Of a DNA stretch of 64,000 bases, positions 58,429 through 64,000 are shown in pieces. Position 1 is the first letter of the stretch. Each line of letters opens with the position of its first letter. The stretch is taken from positions 868,001 to 932,000 of the forward strand of contig NZ_BMGA01000001.1 in assembly GCF_014639535.1 (NCBI RefSeq), read 5' to 3'. The stretch comes from Flavobacterium palustre (lineage in GTDB: Bacteria > Bacteroidota > Bacteroidia > Flavobacteriales > Flavobacteriaceae). The position numbers and the translations under genes were made by a program. Below the pieces are notes generated by a model. That model was given only the letters and a program-made list of their open reading frames with translations, was not told where the DNA came from and searched no databases.

Positions 58429-60951
58429 ATGTATATTTTTCAAAAAAACAAACCAAACCAATTAAAAATTGTTTCGTTAATTGCTATCCAGATTTTATTT
58501 ATTCCTTTTTCTGATGCGCAAAACAAAACCGATTCTAATACACAAAACCTAAAATTATGGTACGACAAACCTTCGGAGAAATGGGTGGAAGCTTTGCCGG
58601 TAGGAAACGGAAAAATTGGTGCCATGATATTTGGCGGTGTCGAAGAAGAATTGCTACAACTCAACGAAAGTACATTGTGGAGCGGCGGCCCTGTAAAAAC
58701 GAATGTCAATCCGGAATCCAGTAGTTTTTTACCCAAAATCAGAGAAGCTTTATTTCAGGATGAAGATTATTCGAAAGCCAATCAGCTTACACGAAAAATG
58801 CAAGGATTGTATTCACAGTCGTACTTGCCTTTAGGAGATATTATTATCAAACAGGATTTCAATAATGCAAAACCTACTGCTTACTACCGTGATTTAGATA
58901 TTCAGAACGCAATTGCAACCACAAAATTCACCATTAACGGTGTTGAGTACATTCGGGAAATTTTCACTTCTGCGCCGGATAATGTAATGTTGGTTCGAAT
59001 TTCGGCCAACCAAAAAGCAGCTCTTAATTTTTCTATTTCTTCGAAAAGTTTATTGAAATATACCACTTCAGCGAAAGATGACAACGAACTTATTGTTAGC
59101 GGAAAAGCGCCTGCTAATGTAAATCCGTCTTATTATAATCCGAAAGGAAAAGAACCAATTACTTATGAAGATCCTAGCGGATGCGATGGAATGCGTTATC
59201 AATACCGTATTAAAGCAATTAATCAGGGCGGAAGTGTTTCAGTAAATAATTCGGAAATTACAATTAAAAATGCCAGCGAAGTGGTACTTTATATCGCTGC
59301 AGCAACCAGTTTTAACGGATATGATAAATGTCCGGATAAAGATGGAAAAGACGAAAATAAAATTGCTTCAGAACGAATTAATAAAGCGATTAAAAAAACG
59401 TATGCTCAATTATTTAGTAAACATACAACTGATTACAAAAAGTATTTTGACAGAGTTTCTTTTGCTGTAAAAGATACGGTCAATAATCCGGCTAAAACTA
59501 AATTAGCTTCTAACGAAAGATTGAAAGCCTACTCTGATGGTGCTTATGATCCTGAAATAGAGACTTTGTATTTTCAGTACGGAAGATATTTGCTTATTTC
59601 TTCATCTCGTCCAGGCGGGCCTCCGGCTAACTTACAAGGAATTTGGAACCAAAAACTTCGTGCACCATGGAGTTCAAATTATACAATTAACATAAACACT
59701 CAGATGAATTATTGGCCGGCAGAAGTAACGAACCTGTCTGAAATGCACCAACCACTTTTAGACTGGATTCAAAATCTGGCTAAAACCGGAAAAGTTACTG
59801 CACGTGAATTTTATAATGCCAATGGTTGGGTAGCACATCACAATTCTGACCTTTGGGCATTGAGTAATCCTGTTGGTGATAAAGGCGATGGAGATCCTGT
59901 TTGGGCGAACTGGTGGATGGGCGGAAACTGGCTTTCACAGCATCTTTACGAACATTACCGTTTTACAGGAGACAAAAAATTTCTTGCTGAAAAAGCCTAT
60001 CCGGTTATGAAAGAAGCTGCATTATTTTCTTTAGACTGGTTGGTTGAGGACAAAAATGGCTATTTGGTTACTGCTCCTTCGACTTCTCCTGAAAATAAAT
60101 TTAAAGACAAACAAGGAAAAGAACAATCTGTATCTGTTGCTACCACGATGGATATGTCTATCATCAGAGATTTATTTGATAATTTAATTGAAGCATCTGA
60201 AACTTTAGGAACTGATAAATCTTTTAGAGAACTTTTAATTGCAAAACGAGCGAAGCTATATCCTTTGCAAATTGGTAAAAACGGAACATTAATGGAATGG
60301 TACAAGGATTTCGAAGAAACAGATATTCACCATCGTCATGCTTCTCATCTGTTTGGTTTGCATCCGGGAAGAGAAATAACTCCTTTAACAACCAACTTTT
60401 TTAATGCTGCCAAAAAATCGCTTGAAGTTCGCGGAGATGAAGGAACGGGCTGGAGTAAAGGATGGAAAATTAACTGGTGGGCAAGATTGCAAGACGGCGA
60501 TCACGCTTATAACCTGATCAGACAGCTTTTAAATTATGTTGATGCGTCAAGTGGTAATTCACGTGCCGGAGGTACGTATCCTAACTTTTTTGATGCACAT
60601 CCGCCATTTCAAATTGATGGAAATTTTGCAGGAACTGCTGGTATGGCTGAAATGCTTTTGCAAAGTCAATCCAATTATATTCAATTATTGCCTGCCTTAC
60701 CTAAAGCCTGGAGCGAAGGTCAAGTAAAAGGACTTGTTGCCAGAGGTGGATTTGAAATAGCTATGAATTGGGCCAAACAACAGTTAAACAATGCAACTGT
60801 AAAATCATTAAACGGAACCGAATGTATTATCAGAACTAACGTTCCTGTAAAAATCAAAAATTCAAATATCGTTTCACAAAAAGCAGATAACGGATATCAA
60901 ATTTCGTTCAAAACAACTAAAGGTAAAACTTATAAAATAGAAAAATTATAA
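58429..60951 (+). CDS. GH95 alpha-L-fucosidase, exported
   Basis: 840 residues with signal peptide (ending PFSDAQ). GH95 signatures: LWYDKPSEKWVEALPVGNGKIGAMIFGGVEEELLQLNESTLWSGGP at the start; PPANLQGIWNQKLRAPWSSNYTININTQMNYWPAEVTN with Asn421 and Asn423; PSTSPENKF with Glu555; and NWWARLQDGDHA with Asp689. These correspond to the catalytic Asn, Glu and Asp of the inverting 1,2-alpha-L-fucosidase of Bifidobacterium (Asn421/423, Glu566, Asp766). The length is normal. It releases terminal fucose, so it pairs with GH29 to clear different fucose linkages. It is the last gene of the rightward operon; the terminator at 60997-61037 follows. Confidence 0.94.
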   Translation: MYIFQKNKPNQLKIVSLIAIQILFIPFSDAQNKTDSNTQNLKLWYDKPSEKWVEALPVGNGKIGAMIFGGVEEELLQLNESTLWSGGPVKTNVNPESSSFLPKIREALFQDEDYSKANQLTRKMQGLYSQSYLPLGDIIIKQDFNNAKPTAYYRDLDIQNAIATTKFTINGVEYIREIFTSAPDNVMLVRISANQKAALNFSISSKSLLKYTTSAKDDNELIVSGKAPANVNPSYYNPKGKEPITYEDPSGCDGMRYQYRIKAINQGGSVSVNNSEITIKNASEVVLYIAAATSFNGYDKCPDKDGKDENKIASERINKAIKKTYAQLFSKHTTDYKKYFDRVSFAVKDTVNNPAKTKLASNERLKAYSDGAYDPEIETLYFQYGRYLLISSSRPGGPPANLQGIWNQKLRAPWSSNYTININTQMNYWPAEVTNLSEMHQPLLDWIQNLAKTGKVTAREFYNANGWVAHHNSDLWALSNPVGDKGDGDPVWANWWMGGNWLSQHLYEHYRFTGDKKFLAEKAYPVMKEAALFSLDWLVEDKNGYLVTAPSTSPENKFKDKQGKEQSVSVATTMDMSIIRDLFDNLIEASETLGTDKSFRELLIAKRAKLYPLQIGKNGTLMEWYKDFEETDIHHRHASHLFGLHPGREITPLTTNFFNAAKKSLEVRGDEGTGWSKGWKINWWARLQDGDHAYNLIRQLLNYVDASSGNSRAGGTYPNFFDAHPPFQIDGNFAGTAGMAEMLLQSQSNYIQLLPALPKAWSEGQVKGLVARGGFEIAMNWAKQQLNNATVKSLNGTECIIRTNVPVKIKNSNIVSQKADNGYQISFKTTKGKTYKIEKL

Positions 60952-60996
60952 CGAGTTATTAATATAATTTTCTGTGAATTAATGCTTTATTTGTAA

Positions 60997-61037
60997 AAAA
61001 ACCTATTGTTGCTTTTTACAGTTTGCAATAGGTTTTT
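60997..61037. terminator. Bidirectional terminator between GH95 and the porin operon
   Basis: AAAAACCTATTG (60997-61008) and CAATAGGTTTTT (61026-61037) form a perfect 12-bp stem with a 17-nt loop. It serves the rightward GH95 operon and the leftward porin gene. Confidence 0.8.
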
Positions 61038-61045
61038 GTTTTACA

Positions 61046-62410
61046 TTAAAAATAATAAGCTAGTGTAGCTGCCGTGAAAAAAATATCTTTTCCGGTACTT
61101 ACCTCTTTTAAATAACTTCCTGCTTTGAACCAGGTTGCTTCAATCTTTAGCGAAAACCATTTTTGAATATCATAATCTATCGATGCTCCTAATTGTGAAC
61201 CAATATATCTTTGCGTAGAATTTGCTGAAGAATAAATCAAAGTTGTATTTGGCTGATAAATCCCATCACTTTTACTAAAACGCCAAAAGAAATCATAATC
61301 TGCGGCAAAACTCATTCTATCATTGATTGCTAATTCAATCGAAGGATGAATATCATATAGATTTGATGGTCCTAAAATAGCAGCCAAACCAAAATAGGCG
61401 CCACGTGGAAATAACGGATTGAAGGTTTGAAGCTTATTGTCATCAGTAGATTTATCTCCCGAAATTAACTCCGTTTTTAAGCCTAATTTAGGTTTGAATT
61501 TTAATTGGTTAAACTGATAATTCGTATATAACGAAGCGGTCCAGGCCTGAATGGATTGATTTTCTATTGATCCGAATTGGTAAACCGTTTCAAAATCATA
61601 ATTCCAGTTTTTGTTTTTACTCCAGATTCGGGTTCCAATGGAATGTCTTTTTTCTTCTCCGGAAATACTGTTGAATGAAGCTGTTTTTTTATCTAATCCT
61701 AAATAATATAAATCAATATTTTGAATCAGCGGGATTTTATTAATTACATTGTTAACACCGTAAAATATAGTGTTTGGGTTCAATCGGTCATTAAAGTTTC
61801 CAAAAGTATTTTTTACAAACTGGCTGTAAAATACATCACTTTTTAGATTTTTATGTTTCCAAATCATTTTGACAGCATCAAAAGCTTGTCGGCTGTTTGG
61901 ACCTTCACGCACAGCAACCAAACGCTGCGATCCGTACATAAATTCCTGTCTTCCTACTCTGAAAGTAAAATCATTTTCATTCAATTGGAAGTTAAAATCC
62001 ATAAAAAGCTGGTGAATATCCAGTTCGTTTTTGTCAACCGGACTCGGATCAATTCGACTAATTGCGGTGCTGCTTTGAATTTGTGCAAACAGTCGAAAGC
62101 TTTTTTTATATTTTGTATCCAAATGAAAAAGAGCTCTGTTTAATAAAAATCCATCAGAATCATTTGGCACATCGCCCCAATTTTCATTGTTGAAATATTG
62201 ATATTGGGAACGTAATTCTCCTCCTAAAGACAACTTTAAATTCTCATCTTTTGTCAATGGAATATATTTTATTCTGTCTAAAAATGTGCTGTCAGAATCA
62301 TTTTCGATTTTAGAATAATCTTCGTCGTAGCGTAGTGATTTAAAATCCAGACGGTTTTGTGCTAATCCAAATTGAATTGTAATAAGAAACAGGAGAATTA
62401 GTTTTTTCAT
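61046..62410 (-). CDS. Alginate-export-type outer-membrane porin
   Basis: 454 residues from MKKLILLFLITIQFGLAQ at 62410; an ATG at 62425 would only add five residues before the signal peptide. The mature chain is a barrel with many alternating strands: KLSLGGELRSQYQYFNNENWG, then FTFRVGRQEFMYGSQRLVAVREGPNSRQAFDAVKMIWKH, and final FKAGSYLKEVSTGKDIFFTAATLAYYF ending in an aromatic residue. The GRQEF..G..RLV..R.G.N.R..FD motif is typical of alginate_exp proteins, which are often anion- or small-molecule porins in non-alginate hosts. It reads leftwards after the amidohydrolase gene (58-bp gap), so the two may form an operon. Confidence 0.8.
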   Translation of the reverse strand: MKKLILLFLITIQFGLAQNRLDFKSLRYDEDYSKIENDSDSTFLDRIKYIPLTKDENLKLSLGGELRSQYQYFNNENWGDVPNDSDGFLLNRALFHLDTKYKKSFRLFAQIQSSTAISRIDPSPVDKNELDIHQLFMDFNFQLNENDFTFRVGRQEFMYGSQRLVAVREGPNSRQAFDAVKMIWKHKNLKSDVFYSQFVKNTFGNFNDRLNPNTIFYGVNNVINKIPLIQNIDLYYLGLDKKTASFNSISGEEKRHSIGTRIWSKNKNWNYDFETVYQFGSIENQSIQAWTASLYTNYQFNQLKFKPKLGLKTELISGDKSTDDNKLQTFNPLFPRGAYFGLAAILGPSNLYDIHPSIELAINDRMSFAADYDFFWRFSKSDGIYQPNTTLIYSSANSTQRYIGSQLGASIDYDIQKWFSLKIEATWFKAGSYLKEVSTGKDIFFTAATLAYYF

Positions 62411-62468
62411 GATTTTTTCTGTCAAATGAAAGTGTTATCCAATTTGATGATGAATTGAATTATTAAGA

Positions 62469-64000
62469 TTAGTTTTTTTGGTATCCGCCAAAGAAATTTA
62501 TTGGAGACCAATCCGGAATTGCTTTTGGAAGCGGATTTATTAATCCTTTAAAAATACTGTCAGCATAAACAATTTGTCCGTTTACAACTGTCAAATCAGA
62601 AGTTATATCCAGTATTTTTTCATCGGCTGTACTAAAATAATCATCCGATAAGATAGCAAAATCTGCAAGATAATTTTCTTTTAATATTCCTCTGTCGCTT
62701 TCCAGTTTTACCAGTTTTGCACTTCCTTGTGTATACAATTTCAATGCAGATGTTCGGTCTAAAATATTTCTCTCGCCCTGATGTTTTGTTCCTCCAACAG
62801 TTCTTCCGGTAGACAACCAATACAAACCAATCCACGGATTGTAGGAGCTAACGCGGGTTGCATCAGAACCCATTCCAACCGGAATTCCCATTTCAATCAT
62901 ATCTTTTACCGGAGGTGTGTTTTCAGCAGCTTTTTTACCATATCTTTTAATAAATGCTTCACCCTGAAAAGCCATTCGGTGTTGAATTGCAATTCCGCCG
63001 CCTAAGTTTTTTACTCTTTTTAAATTTTCAACTGTAATAGTTTCAGCGTGATCAAAAAACCATGTTAAACCGTTTAAAGGAGTTTCTTTATTTACTTCTT
63101 CAATTACATTTAAAAATCGTGTAATGGTTTCGTTGTAAGTAGCATGAATTCTAAATGGCCATTTGTTTTTAACCAATTTACTTAAAACTTCTTTCATTTG
63201 TCCTTCCATTGCAGGAGATAATTCAGGTCTTGGTTTTTCGAAATTTTCAAAATCTGCCGCTGATGCTACAAGACTTTCTCCGCCACCCTGAACATGATAT
63301 TCCAAATGATCTCCGTGATCATCGTCGTGACTGCCAATTTCTACTTCGCTAATCCATTTGGTAAAATCATTTAGTTCCTGCCCCGGTTTTTGCGGATAAA
63401 GATAAAATGGCAAACGAACCGTAAGTTTGTTTTCAGAAGCTAATTTTCCGGTAATTCCGTAATCATCCGGATAATTTTGAAATCCGCCGCCTGCATCCAT
63501 CACAGCAGTAACTCCAAAGCGGTTGTTTTCTGTCAAAAATTGTTGGGTCGAATTGATTTTTTCTTCAGCAGATAATTCCGGAAGTTTAGCAATATTCGAA
63601 TATAAAATATAAGCATTAGGCTCTGCAACCAATAATCCGGTTGGATTTCCCTGTATGTCTTTTTCAATAAGACCGCCATTAGGATTTGGGGTATTTCCGT
63701 CAATTTTTAATTTGGCTAATCCTGCTTTGTTTAAATAAGCATGACCGTATAAATGAAGGATAAATGCCGGAACATTTCCAGTTGCTTCATTGATTTCTGC
63801 TAATGTTGGTAATCTTTTTTCTTCAAACTGATAAGCGTTCCATCCCCCAATTACGCGAACCCATTGTCCATCAGGAGTTCTTTGTGCTTGTTCTTTTAAC
63901 ATTTGCAATGCACGTTTTAGCGAACGAACACCGTCCCAACGCAATTCAGTGTTAAAAAATCTTCCACCGCGAATTACATGCGAATGACTGTCAAATAATC
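62469..64000 (-). CDS. Amidohydrolase family (YtcJ-like) metal-dependent hydrolase, partial
   Basis: 510 codons are present; the frame is open to the window edge, so the N-terminus is missing. The first residues visible are LFDSHSHVIRGG, an HxH metal-binding motif near the start of amidohydrolase barrels. Later motifs are RIHATYNET (His), WFFDHAETIT (His), GMGSDATRVSSYNPW (Asp) and the C-terminal small beta-domain YLADFAILSDDYFSTADEKILDI, placing it in the amidohydrolase_3/YtcJ group. The substrate is unknown. It leads into the porin gene, so export or uptake of its substrate through that porin is possible. Confidence 0.9.
   Translation of the reverse strand, partial: LFDSHSHVIRGGRFFNTELRWDGVRSLKRALQMLKEQAQRTPDGQWVRVIGGWNAYQFEEKRLPTLAEINEATGNVPAFILHLYGHAYLNKAGLAKLKIDGNTPNPNGGLIEKDIQGNPTGLLVAEPNAYILYSNIAKLPELSAEEKINSTQQFLTENNRFGVTAVMDAGGGFQNYPDDYGITGKLASENKLTVRLPFYLYPQKPGQELNDFTKWISEVEIGSHDDDHGDHLEYHVQGGGESLVASAADFENFEKPRPELSPAMEGQMKEVLSKLVKNKWPFRIHATYNETITRFLNVIEEVNKETPLNGLTWFFDHAETITVENLKRVKNLGGGIAIQHRMAFQGEAFIKRYGKKAAENTPPVKDMIEMGIPVGMGSDATRVSSYNPWIGLYWLSTGRTVGGTKHQGERNILDRTSALKLYTQGSAKLVKLESDRGILKENYLADFAILSDDYFSTADEKILDITSDLTVVNGQIVYADSIFKGLINPLPKAIPDWSPINFFGGYQKN

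Overview
The window is low-GC chromosomal DNA from a gliding member of the Bacteroidota, almost certainly a Flavobacterium or close relative. The evidence is: a sprC-sprD-sprB-sprF gliding/type IX secretion adhesin operon; CHU_C-type secretion domains; PorP/SprF and DUF5777 barrels; lipoproteins with acid-rich segments after the lipobox; and many promoters of the Bacteroidota type (TAnnTTTG at -7, some with TTG about 20 nt upstream). No rRNA, tRNA, CRISPR array, insertion sequence or prophage was recognised. All functional names come from reading motifs and gene order; no database search was run.

Region 1 (1-10.6 kb) is a heme and envelope-redox neighbourhood. It holds a partial hemA; a divergent pair of operons (truncated-globin-like lipoprotein, small membrane protein, DUF5777 barrel and OB-fold protein leftwards; c-type cytochrome lipoprotein and YceI protein rightwards); an AraC regulator; hemH and hemJ; an NtrY-like sensor kinase; an enoyl-CoA hydratase; and a small unknown protein. 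Degenerate heptamer repeats and a palindrome lie between these genes, and a perfect 13-bp terminator closes the region.

Region 2 (10.6-27.2 kb) holds an RND efflux operon preceded by a small secreted protein with its own good promoter; an HD phosphohydrolase; a PlsC-acyl-ACP desaturase operon; divergently rnpA, an S41 peptidase and a protein with two OmpA domains; a DUF4837 lipoprotein; a lytic transglycosylase with four LysM domains; and phosphoglycerate kinase.

Region 3 (27.4-53 kb) starts with a three-gene operon (intradiol-dioxygenase-like lipoprotein, pirin-like protein without metal ligands, unknown protein). It is dominated by the spr operon, read right to left: small secreted protein, beta-helix-like protein, SprC, SprD (PorP/SprF barrel + 16-residue helical repeats + SPOR-like end), the 4,691-residue SprB adhesin, SprF, then a LytS/LytTR two-component pair. 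SprB has three ~600-residue super-repeats and one non-repeat domain inserted in its repeat array. A 17-bp stem-loop separates sprD from sprB.

Region 4 (53-64 kb) is a fucosidase locus: an AraC regulator divergent from GH29, GH97, a mutarotase and GH95. Two 14-bp direct repeats 21 bp apart in the shared promoter region look like AraC operators. No SusC/SusD pair lies in the window. The window ends with an alginate-export-type porin and a partial metal-dependent amidohydrolase.
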